This document shows, in pieces, positions 42,632-50,183 of a stretch of DNA of 64,000 bases. The position numbers and the translations under genes are program-made. The stretch covers positions 1,612,001 to 1,676,000 of the forward strand of contig NZ_CP061310.1 in the NCBI RefSeq assembly GCF_018687975.1, given 5' to 3'. The notes beneath the pieces were generated by a model. It had not been told where the DNA came from. It did no database searches and was given only the letters and a program-made list of their open reading frames with translations. Positions within the stretch are counted from its first letter, which is position 1. Every line of letters starts with the position of its first letter. The stretch is from Polynucleobacter sp. es-EL-1. Its GTDB lineage: Bacteria > Pseudomonadota > Gammaproteobacteria > Burkholderiales > Burkholderiaceae.

Positions 42632-44523
42632 AGGCCGCCTTCAATAGTTATATGGTCTGGCTGTAAATCCGCTTGATATCGTTCATACATTTTTATGTAA
42701 GCAGTTTCAAGATTTCTAGTAAAAAGTGGGGTATTGAATAAGGGAGAGCTCATGCGATTATTTGCTAACTTTGCTTTAATGTCTGCAAGTCTCTTTGGGT
42801 TCTTAGCTAACTCAATCGCTAAGGCCTCATACTCACCTTGGGTGGAAGTAATAAGCTCTGGTAACCCAATTGCATGCAACAGACTTGCCGCAACACGACT
42901 AGCGAAAGACTCCCCCATCAAAGTTAGTACTGGCAACCCAGCCCATAGAGCATCGCTAGCAGTAGTGTGGGCATTACAAGGAAATGTATCTAGAAATATA
43001 TCAGCATGACGATGGCGAGCCAAGTGCTCTGCTAGCGGCATGCGTTCAGCAAAAATCAGTCTACTTGCATCAACTCCATGTTGCGTAGCTTCTTCCAAAA
43101 GATTTTCAGATGCCCTTGGATTGTCTTGGAATAGCCATAAAACACTTCGAGGAATAGCTTTTAATAAACGCATCCAACTCGCAAATGTTGGGGGCAATAT
43201 TTTGTAATTATTATTGAAGCAACAGAAAACAAAATTATTTTCAGGCAACCCAAGATCCTGTCTTGAAAATTTTTTATTCGAAATCGAACGCCTTCTATCG
43301 TTAACCTGATAACTATTAGGCAAATAAATTACTTTCTCAGAATAACCTGACTGAAACTCTGTAGGAATGAGCGTTTTATCAGCAATAATGTAATCAATGT
43401 ACTCGGCCCCCATTGTGCCAGGGTAACCAAGATAATTCACTTGAATGGGTGCTGCCCGATATGAAAATACTCCGGTTCTTGAGTCTTTAGTGAAGCCCTT
43501 CAAATCAATGGCTATATCGACCTCTAAGTCTCTACTTAATCGAGCAATTTCAATGTCTGATTTATTGCCCACCTCAATAAAATTATCAAATGCCTTTTTT
43601 AGTCGCAGACGCATACCATCATTTGATATCGGACCAAATGAAAATCCGACTAATTCGAATTGACACCTATCATGTAGCTCAAAGAGCTCTGCTATTAAAT
43701 GTCCAGTAGCATGATCATGAAAATCTGCTGAAAAGTAAGCAACTCGAATTTTTTTATTCCGTGGACGCTTAATGATTGGACCTAAAATAGGGTTAACTGG
43801 GTATTTATTTTGAAAATAAATTTCAGCAGATTTTTTTTGCAACTCAGGATTATCACTTAAAGCAAGCAGGGTAAATGGTTGAGAAACTTTTTCATTTTCC
43901 AACACCTTTTTAGATGCGGACTCGAAAGAGTCTAATAGCCCTGACCAGCTACATATTTTGGTTTTAGCATACAGCAAATCACCAGGCACCCAATTGATAT
44001 TGGGATTTAAGCTCAGAGCCCTATTAAAGTGGCTAATGGCCTCAGAATAGCGTTTGAGCTCATAAAGAGTCGCTCCTTTGTTAGACCAAGCTTCAGCATA
44101 GTCAGGCTTTAAGCTAATCGCTCTATCAAATTGAGCAATCGCCTCAGAATAGCGTTTGAGCTCATTTAATACATTGCCCTTATTGGAAAATGCCTCATGA
44201 TAATTGGATCTTAGATCTATGGCTTTATCAAAAAGTCTAAGGGCGCCCTCAAAATTATTTAATTCCTTCTCTATTAGACCTAAATTTAGATATGCTTCAC
44301 TGTTATCAACTTCTACTGAGATTGCTTTTTGCGCAGTAACTCTAGCTTCTGAGTATTTCTTTAGTTTTAACTGCGCAACCGATAGATTTGTTAGAGTTGA
44401 AGCTCTATCAGGAATTAGCTCAAGCGACTTTATGAACATAAGCTCTGCTTGAGAAAAATCTTCTTGCTCTAAAAAAACACAGCCATCTAAAAAAAACTTT
44501 TTTGCTAGCTCAAAGTTGGTCAT
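42628..44523 (-). CDS. TPR-repeat glycosyltransferase, SPINDLY/O-GlcNAc-transferase family (GT41)
   Basis: A 631-residue cytosolic protein. Residues 1 to about 190 are five TPR units (for example YSEAIAQFDRAISLKPDYAE), and about 250-620 are the GT41 catalytic region, with VAYFSADFHDHATGHL, VNYLGYPGTMGAEYIDY and the UDP-sugar-binding DTFPCNAHTTASDALWAG. Family members transfer sugars such as GlcNAc to Ser/Thr; bacterial forms often modify surface proteins. It is AT-rich compared with its neighbours, converges on moaC with overlapping stops, and lies in a likely acquired islet. Confidence 0.92.
   Translation of the reverse strand: MTNFELAKKFFLDGCVFLEQEDFSQAELMFIKSLELIPDRASTLTNLSVAQLKLKKYSEARVTAQKAISVEVDNSEAYLNLGLIEKELNNFEGALRLFDKAIDLRSNYHEAFSNKGNVLNELKRYSEAIAQFDRAISLKPDYAEAWSNKGATLYELKRYSEAISHFNRALSLNPNINWVPGDLLYAKTKICSWSGLLDSFESASKKVLENEKVSQPFTLLALSDNPELQKKSAEIYFQNKYPVNPILGPIIKRPRNKKIRVAYFSADFHDHATGHLIAELFELHDRCQFELVGFSFGPISNDGMRLRLKKAFDNFIEVGNKSDIEIARLSRDLEVDIAIDLKGFTKDSRTGVFSYRAAPIQVNYLGYPGTMGAEYIDYIIADKTLIPTEFQSGYSEKVIYLPNSYQVNDRRRSISNKKFSRQDLGLPENNFVFCCFNNNYKILPPTFASWMRLLKAIPRSVLWLFQDNPRASENLLEEATQHGVDASRLIFAERMPLAEHLARHRHADIFLDTFPCNAHTTASDALWAGLPVLTLMGESFASRVAASLLHAIGLPELITSTQGEYEALAIELAKNPKRLADIKAKLANNRMSSPLFNTPLFTRNLETAYIKMYERYQADLQPDHITIEGGL
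44039..44165 (-). repeat. Identical 25-base repeats within the TPR region
   Basis: The same 25 bases occur at 44039-44063 and 44141-44165, exactly 102 bases (34 codons, one TPR unit) apart, encoding ELKRYSEAI in both units. Codon-level identity suggests a recent TPR duplication or gene conversion. Confidence 0.85.
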
Positions 44524-45288
44524 AGCTCTAATGTTTTATCCTTAACAGACCAAGGAGGAAAGAATTCTGAAATCCTTTTCGTTGGCCGACTCTGATACGT
44601 GGTTACAAGTAAAGGTTAATCAAACAAGTTTAAATTCTGCTAATTCTCAAAAAGTAACTCTCTTGAATAAAGGTCCTTAGCAATAAATTGAACTTAGATA
44701 ATACATGGCAATTCATTCAATTTCGATCATTTTTCCATTCCCTCCAAACCATAAGGTGGGTAGAAAAGAAATAATTTTTGCGCTAGTAATTTTTTGAATT
44801 CATTATCTCCACTGGAGTTATTTTATCGCCCAATTCGACCGCACCCACATATGACACCCCTACATAGCTCGTCTCATATCTACAATAAAATGAGTGCGAT
44901 CAATTAATAAAGTCAGCAGAAATATGGTCTTTTTTGTTTTCAAAAAATGCATAAAGAAATAATCGACATGGATCTCGAAAAAGTATTGGTGATACTCTAA
45001 ATGGCCAAGTTCCGATTAAATGAGGGCTAAGAAACATTTTTTTCTGTGCACGAAAATATCGCAAAAGAGCATTTATAGAATTTTTAATGCAATTAATTCT
45101 AGCTATTGCCAGAAAGGATCAAATTAGCAACTAAAATAAACATCTGCTGCAAAAAATATGTGGAAAAATTTCCGATCTTGTAATTTTTGGCAATTACCTA
45201 ATCTCCATAAATCCTTAAAATTATTGCTTTTTTTAATATATTAAGTAATTTGAACCATTAAAAATTCATCTCGCGCTATAGAGAAATT
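44524..45288. other. Long AT-rich intergenic region in the glycosyltransferase islet
   Basis: These 765 bases hold no intact gene. The base composition is markedly AT-rich and the middle contains a minus-strand coding relic (listed separately). The plus-strand promoter of the DUF5672 gene should lie near 45230-45285 but no box is convincing. No integrase, transposase or tRNA was seen. Confidence 0.7.
44783..45118 (-). pseudogene. Decayed coding relic of unknown family
   Basis: On the minus strand 72 sense codons (45118-44903), one TGA (44902-44900) and 38 further codons to a TAG at 44783-44785 form one frame that reads like protein, for example GTWPFRVSPILFRD, LYAFFENKKDHISADFIN and, past the TGA, YVGAVELGDKITP. 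The upstream part breaks up by a stop and apparent frameshift near 45119. I do not recognise the family. Chance cannot be excluded in AT-rich DNA, but the composition resembles a real C-terminal domain. Confidence 0.4.
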
Positions 45289-46134
45289 ATGAAAAGAAAT
45301 ATTGGTGCTGTAATCATTGATACTTATCAAGATAAAAAAATGCCCTTACTAGCAATTGAGCATATTTCAAAACTTGATTTTATAAATCAAATTTACTTTC
45401 TATCAGATAGCGCAATCGATTCCCAGGCTACGAATATCAAAATTCCAAAGATAAATTCGGCAAAAGAATATAGTGATATTGTGCTTTTTGGTTTGATGGA
45501 ATACATCAGGGAAGATTACATTTTAATATTTCAATGGGATGGTTTTTCTACGCACCCCGAATCCTGGATTGCTAATTTTCTCAACTATGACTATGTTGGA
45601 GCTCCAATTTATCTTCCTAATGGAGAGATATGGATTGGAAATGGCGGCTTTAGCCTTCGCTCACGTCGCCTACTAGAGCTAACATTAAAATTAAAATCTG
45701 AAATCCTAGAAATCAGCGCTGATGAGCCTGCTGAAGACCAGATAATTTGCACGCATGCTAAAAAAATTCTAGAAAATCATGGGACTATTTTTGCTCCCAT
45801 TGATACTGCTGCTCAATTTTCCTATCAAAATGCCCCACAAAGGAATATTTCATTTGGGTTTCATGGTGTCCATAATTTCCCTTTTTTCTTGAGCGAAGAT
45901 GTATTGCTTTCTGTTAATCGAGAAATTTTTTTACGAGCAGCTCACCCCCAATTTATTATTGAATTCTTTGCTAACTGCATCCAACAGGGAATGATTGATC
46001 TATTTCGTAGCTGCTTAATCAATTTTTCAAAGAATGATAATTTGTACAAGGCTCTTTTATGGGATAAGAAAAGAAATCCTAACAGCAATCTTCTTGACTT
46101 TATTGTTCGAAATAATGTTGTTCCTATAAATTAA
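45289..46134 (+). CDS. DUF5672-family protein, probable glycan-related enzyme
   Basis: A soluble 281-residue protein. The central FQWDGFSTHPESW, YDYVGAPIYLPNGE and WIGNGGFSLRSRRLLEL match the DUF5672 pattern; family members occur in polysaccharide and glycosylation gene sets and look like glycosyltransferases (a DG-type acidic motif, then GNGGFSLRS), but no reaction is established. It is strongly AT-rich. Its position 0.8 kb from the GT41 enzyme, in the same islet, suggests a joint role in glycan or protein glycosylation. Confidence 0.8.
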   Translation: MKRNIGAVIIDTYQDKKMPLLAIEHISKLDFINQIYFLSDSAIDSQATNIKIPKINSAKEYSDIVLFGLMEYIREDYILIFQWDGFSTHPESWIANFLNYDYVGAPIYLPNGEIWIGNGGFSLRSRRLLELTLKLKSEILEISADEPAEDQIICTHAKKILENHGTIFAPIDTAAQFSYQNAPQRNISFGFHGVHNFPFFLSEDVLLSVNREIFLRAAHPQFIIEFFANCIQQGMIDLFRSCLINFSKNDNLYKALLWDKKRNPNSNLLDFIVRNNVVPIN

Positions 46135-46502
46135 TAAGCCCTTAAGCTAGCAAATATACCGAGATAACTCTATAAAATTCATAACTTATATAAAAGTTAA
46201 ACTGCTTTGTTGGCGCACTCTAAAGAGCTAGGCAAGAGGCCGCTGAGAGAATGTGCTATCTCTAACTTGCATACCATTCTTTCCAAGGTTAGTATTGCCC
46301 AAGAGATTTCCTAGGTTGACTCTTTATACATATATTTGAGTTTGCTTAACTAGAGTATTTCCGTCACCTAAACTGTTCTACTTCAAAAATAAATGCCTTA
46401 AGCTCTTAGTTTTGATATGGTGTTGGGTAATATAAAGCTCTTAGAGAAGTCTTGCGCTAAAAGTGGTGAATAGAAAATTACTCAATAATTTTGGAGAAAA
46501 AT
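46135..46502. other. Intergenic region holding the moaC tail relic
   Basis: No intact gene. It contains the degraded moaC 3' end (46417-46473). A 37-codon frame at 46201-46314 (plus strand, including KELGKRPLRECAISN) looks protein-like but has no start and no recognised family. A ribosome site (GGAG, 46493-46496) for the next gene ends the region. Confidence 0.6.
46417..46473 (+). pseudogene. Remnant of a moaC 3' end
   Basis: The frame reads MVLGNIKLLEKSCAKSGE then TAG. The intact MoaC at 42563 onward reads MVMGDVKLLEKNGGKSGE then W. By hand alignment 12 of 18 residues are identical with no gap, and most base changes are synonymous or conservative; the stop replaces the Trp codon. The remnant is in the same orientation, 3.8 kb downstream, at the other side of the glycosyltransferase islet. 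It implies that a diverged moaC tail was left behind when the islet arrived. Confidence 0.75.
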
Positions 46503-46706
46503 ATGGCAGGCAAACTCAGCACAAACGGTATTTCAATCTTAGCTAGTATTGGTGTTGGCATCAGCATGACAATTCTGTACTTTATAGATGCCATTAGTTT
46601 GTTTGCGGCCATTGTGCTTGCCTTAATCCTCAGCACGGCCTTAAATTACCTCATTCTTGGTAAAGAAGCTTTTAAAAGCAAATATCAAATTACTAAGAAA
46701 AAATAG
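46503..46706 (+). CDS. Small two-helix membrane protein
   Basis: A 67-residue protein with two hydrophobic helices (ISILASIGVGISMTILYFI and LFAAIVLALILSTALNYLIL) and a basic tail ending KYQITKKK. The ATG at 46503 has GGAG 7 bases upstream; the longer frame would start at TTG. The function is unknown. It converges on the next gene with 27 bases between the stops, including a small 6-bp hairpin (AGGGGT/ACCCCT). Confidence 0.7.
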   Translation: MAGKLSTNGISILASIGVGISMTILYFIDAISLFAAIVLALILSTALNYLILGKEAFKSKYQITKKK

Positions 46707-46733
46707 GGGTACCTCGACCCCTGGATTGCAAGC

Positions 46734-47090
46734 TTATTTTTTCTTTCTTCCCCAAGGCTCCATATGAGCATGGCGACGAATAATAAAGTCAAAAATAATC
46801 TTCATCCAAATAGTAGAACCGGCAATGGCTGACCAGGTCTCATAGGGTAGACCCATAAAAACGACCCCAATAATGTCATAGGTCAAAATCAGGCCACCCA
46901 GCAAATTCAGAATACCGACAAATGGAGCGAATTTTCTGGGGTTCTGAGGTGACTTACCACCCTTCACTGCCACATCTGAATAGTCCTTCTTAATGAAGAC
47001 TCTCCAAGCATGGCGATACCAGTAAAACGCGATAGGGAACATGGCGAGAAACAGAATCCATGTCAGAGCTGTACTGATATCAAAAACCAT
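46734..47090 (-). CDS. Small conserved membrane protein of unknown function
   Basis: A 118-residue protein with an N-terminal hydrophobic helix (ALTWILFLAMFPIAFYWY), a short basic linker, two further hydrophobic segments (FVGILNLLGGLILTYDIIG and a region around residue 90), and a basic end (HMEPWGRKKK). I do not recognise the family. It is a single gene between terminator-like hairpins, next to the symporter module. Confidence 0.72.
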   Translation of the reverse strand: MVFDISTALTWILFLAMFPIAFYWYRHAWRVFIKKDYSDVAVKGGKSPQNPRKFAPFVGILNLLGGLILTYDIIGVVFMGLPYETWSAIAGSTIWMKIIFDFIIRRHAHMEPWGRKKK

Positions 47091-47131
47091 TGAATACCTC
47101 TTTAATTAAAGTCGATTCATTTTAGACTAAT

Positions 47132-47162
47132 AAAAAAGGCCCTCTTACGGGGGCCTTTTTTA
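47132..47162. terminator. Bidirectional rho-independent terminator
   Basis: AAAAAAGGCCC paired with GGGCCTTTTTT across a short loop gives a GC stem flanked by A and T tracts on both strands. It lies 47 bases beyond the symporter stop on the minus strand, so it ends that transcript. Confidence 0.85.
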
Positions 47163-47208
47163 TTAGCCGGCACTAGCGAGCTAGTACCGACAATGACATG
47201 CACGCTAA

Positions 47209-49014
47209 TTAGTGTGCGCCATCTACTGCTTTTGAACCACGTGGAATACGTACAGCTTCAACCATTGCCTGGATGTGTGCTGGTGGCTCTGCAGTGAATT
47301 TATCAACTAAGAACGCTACGATAAAGTTCACGCCTGCACCAACTGCACCGAAGGCTTCTGGAGTAATGCCAAAGAAGCTATTCGCACCACCAATGAGACC
47401 AAGATACTCAGTGCCCTTGATGAAGAAGATACCTTTGTGTGCGAACACATAGAACAAAGTAATGCCAAGACCAGCAAGCATACCGGCAATAGCACCTTCT
47501 TTATTCATCTTCTTAGAGAAAATACCCATCATGATTGCAGGGAACAATGAGCTAGCAGCAATACCGAACGCTAACGCCACAGTACCCGCCGCGAATCCTG
47601 GTGGATTAAGACCCAAGTAACCCGCTACTACGATAGATACCGCCATTGCAATCTTACCGGTCATCAACTCACCCTTCTCACTGATCTCTGGCATAAATAC
47701 GTTCTTCACCAAGTCATGAGAAATCGCAGCAGAAATCGCCATCAACAAACCAGCCGCTGTAGAAAGCGCCGCAGCCAAACCACCCGCTGCAACCAAACCA
47801 ATAACCCAGTTTGGCAACATCGCAATTTCAGGATTAGCCAACACGATGATGTCAGCATTCACTGTCAACTCGTTGCCTTTCCAGCCTGCAGCATTTGCTT
47901 TGTCAAGAACAGCTTGATTCTTGGTTTTGTCGTTGTAGTACTGAACACGACCGTCACCATTTTTATCTTGCCACTTCAACAAGCCAGTTTTTTCCCAACG
48001 AGCCATCCATGCTGGACGATCATCAGCTTTGATACTTGCCTCAGGAGCAAACATATCACCCTTGCTTGCTACAGCAGTATTCACTGTTGCAATCAAGTTG
48101 TACTTTGCCATTGCAGCAACAGCAGGAGCTGTTGTGTACAAAGCAGCAATAAAGATCAATGCCCAACCAGCAGATGAACGTGCATCAGCAACTGTTTTCA
48201 CAGTAAAGAAGCGCATGATTACGTGTGGCAAACCAGCAGTACCAATCATCAATGAGAGTGTGTACACAAACATATTGAGTTTGCTACCAGCCACAGCGGT
48301 GGTGTACTGACCAAAACCAATCTCGGTTACCACTTGGTCAAGACGCGCTAACAAAGAAACGTCTTGGCCAGTTAAGTTAGAACCTAAACCAATTTGTGGA
48401 ATTGCTACACCAGTCAACGCCAAAGAAATGTAGACAGCTGGAACGATGTAAGCAACGATCAATACGCAATACTGTGCAACTTGGGTATAAGTAATACCTT
48501 TCATACCACCGAACACAGCGTACGCAAACACGATCGCCATACCGACATAAATACCAGTTTCCTTAGAAACTTCCAGAAAGCGGGCAAATGCGATACCTAC
48601 ACCAGTCATCTGACCAATAATGTAAGTTAAAGAAGCTACGAGTAAGCACAGAACTGCCACTGTAGACGCTGTCTTCGAGTAGAAGCGATCGCCAATGAAC
48701 TGTGGAACTGTGAACTTACCGAACTTACGCAGGTAAGGAGCAAGCAAAAGTGCCAACAGAACGTAGCCGCCAGTCCAACCCATGAGGAAGAGACCGCCAC
48801 CGTAGCCCATATTGGAAATCAAGCCAGCCATGGAGATGAAGGAAGCAGCAGACATCCAGTCAGCAGCTGTCGCCATACCATTCATTACGGGATTAACGTC
48901 ACCACCGGCAACGTAGAACTCGCTAGTAGAGCCTGCACGTGCCCATATCGCAATACCGATATAGAGCGCAAAGCTCAGACCAACCATGAGATATATAGTT
49001 GTTTGTAATTCCAT
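47209..49014 (-). CDS. Sodium:solute symporter, ActP-related (VC_2705-type) with an EF-hand-like insert
   Basis: An inner-membrane SSS-family symporter of 601 residues with about 13 hydrophobic segments. AGGDVNPVMNGMATAADWMSA and GGLAAALSTAAGLLMAIS are the sodium-solute symporter signatures. The pairing with a DUF4212 subunit points to the VC_2705 subfamily, related to acetate permease ActP; acetate or another small monocarboxylate is a likely substrate. A hydrophilic insert near residues 335-390 contains DKNGDGRVQYYND, resembling an EF-hand calcium loop. The gene is followed by a terminator and preceded by its small subunit. Confidence 0.92.
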   Translation of the reverse strand: MELQTTIYLMVGLSFALYIGIAIWARAGSTSEFYVAGGDVNPVMNGMATAADWMSAASFISMAGLISNMGYGGGLFLMGWTGGYVLLALLLAPYLRKFGKFTVPQFIGDRFYSKTASTVAVLCLLVASLTYIIGQMTGVGIAFARFLEVSKETGIYVGMAIVFAYAVFGGMKGITYTQVAQYCVLIVAYIVPAVYISLALTGVAIPQIGLGSNLTGQDVSLLARLDQVVTEIGFGQYTTAVAGSKLNMFVYTLSLMIGTAGLPHVIMRFFTVKTVADARSSAGWALIFIAALYTTAPAVAAMAKYNLIATVNTAVASKGDMFAPEASIKADDRPAWMARWEKTGLLKWQDKNGDGRVQYYNDKTKNQAVLDKANAAGWKGNELTVNADIIVLANPEIAMLPNWVIGLVAAGGLAAALSTAAGLLMAISAAISHDLVKNVFMPEISEKGELMTGKIAMAVSIVVAGYLGLNPPGFAAGTVALAFGIAASSLFPAIMMGIFSKKMNKEGAIAGMLAGLGITLFYVFAHKGIFFIKGTEYLGLIGGANSFFGITPEAFGAVGAGVNFIVAFLVDKFTAEPPAHIQAMVEAVRIPRGSKAVDGAH

Positions 49015-49026
49015 GAAAATCTCCTG

Positions 49027-49287
49027 TTAGTCTTCGTGAACGTCGAACTGACGATCAATCTTGCCCATACTGCCCTTGTACCACCAAATTAAGGCGATAA
49101 AGATCACTAAGGAACCTTGTTGAGCAAACCAAAATCCAAGTGGGTATCCACCAAGACTGATTGCATTCATTTGTTCGACAAATAAAATGCCGGCGCCGAA
49201 AGAAACTAGGAACCAAACAATCAGGATCTTAGTCAATAAACTCAGGGTAGCTTTCCAGTAGCCGTGAGCGTCATGAGAATGTTGCAT
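49027..49287 (-). CDS. DUF4212 small subunit of the sodium:solute symporter
   Basis: An 86-residue membrane protein with two helices (ILIVWFLVSFGAGILFVEQM and FWFAQQGSLVIFIALIWWY) and the family's conserved YWKATL/YPLGFWFAQQG. DUF4212 proteins are nearly always encoded just before a VC_2705-type symporter and are thought to be accessory subunits. It lies 12 bases before the symporter. The 242-base gap upstream holds no gene and probably the promoter. Confidence 0.92.
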   Translation of the reverse strand: MQHSHDAHGYWKATLSLLTKILIVWFLVSFGAGILFVEQMNAISLGGYPLGFWFAQQGSLVIFIALIWWYKGSMGKIDRQFDVHED

Positions 49288-49529
49288 ATTCCCTCCAGAG
49301 AATCGCTTTAGTTATAACCATAATTCCAGGTTTCCCCAGAGTCCTATCCGATCAATGACTACAAAAATACGCAGCCATTTATCATTAATCGCTAATATCG
49401 TGGGAATTGCCAAAAGAAATAACTAGTATTAACCCTAAAAAATACTAGGTATAAACCCCTGATTTCTTTATAAAAAACAAGCACTTAATTGAGTTAAACC
49501 CCAGCCCTTCAGGGATAGCGCATGATTTA

Positions 49530-50180
49530 TTAGTGACGCGGCAACTTTCTGAGGCGCTTCTCCAATTCCTCAATTTCTTCAATTGAATGGGCATGCGCTC
49601 TTAATAATGGCCAAATCTGCATCATGATTTCAGCAGTGGCGAAAGTATCTGCAGCAGCTTGATGACGTACTGCACACTCAATTCCTAAAAACTGCATCCA
49701 GTCGTCCATATATTTCGCCTTGACCTCAGGATGGCACTTGGCTACCAATGGCTCAATATCAATCCAAGCATTGTTGAGCTTACGTCCCAGATATTGCTTG
49801 AAGGTTTTTTGAATCATGGCCTCATCAAACACGGCATGAAAGGCAAATAGGGGGGAAGTGCCGATCCACTCCTCAAACTTCAGCAAGGCCGCTACTGGAT
49901 CCTCTCCGCTCTTTTGAGCATCCACTCCAATTCCGTGGAGCAGGATGTTTTCTTTGTTCGAAGTTTTAGTAGTTTGTTGCTTGAGAACCACCTCAAAGCT
50001 ATCGGCTAAATCAATTTTGAGATTCTGCGTAATGGGATCTAAGTGAAGAGAAACAGCAGCAATTTCTATCAAGCTAGCTTTGCGGGTATTTAAACCCGTC
50101 GTCTCAACATCCAAAACCACCCAGCGGTAGGGATCCATGGGCGCCCTGCCCCATAAGCCCTTAATCCAATCAATCTTCAT
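49530..50180 (-). CDS. 3'-5' exonuclease, DNA polymerase III epsilon-like (DEDDh)
   Basis: A 216-residue exonuclease domain. WVVLDVETTGLNTRKASLIE carries the first Asp-Glu pair (Exo I), FAFHAVFDEAMI the second Asp region (Exo II), and RHQAAADTFATAEIM the histidine/aspartate Exo III end. It lacks other polymerase epsilon features. It lies 3 bases after the DUF294 gene, and this pair is found next to VC_2705-type symporters in many proteobacteria, so a link to that module is likely though unexplained. Confidence 0.88.
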   Translation of the reverse strand: MKIDWIKGLWGRAPMDPYRWVVLDVETTGLNTRKASLIEIAAVSLHLDPITQNLKIDLADSFEVVLKQQTTKTSNKENILLHGIGVDAQKSGEDPVAALLKFEEWIGTSPLFAFHAVFDEAMIQKTFKQYLGRKLNNAWIDIEPLVAKCHPEVKAKYMDDWMQFLGIECAVRHQAAADTFATAEIMMQIWPLLRAHAHSIEEIEELEKRLRKLPRH

Positions 50181-50183
50181 ACC

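Noticed and set aside
46201..46314. A 37-codon protein-like frame next to the moaC remnant
   Set aside because: Too short, no start codon, no recognised family; chance is a sufficient explanation. Noted in the intergenic entry.
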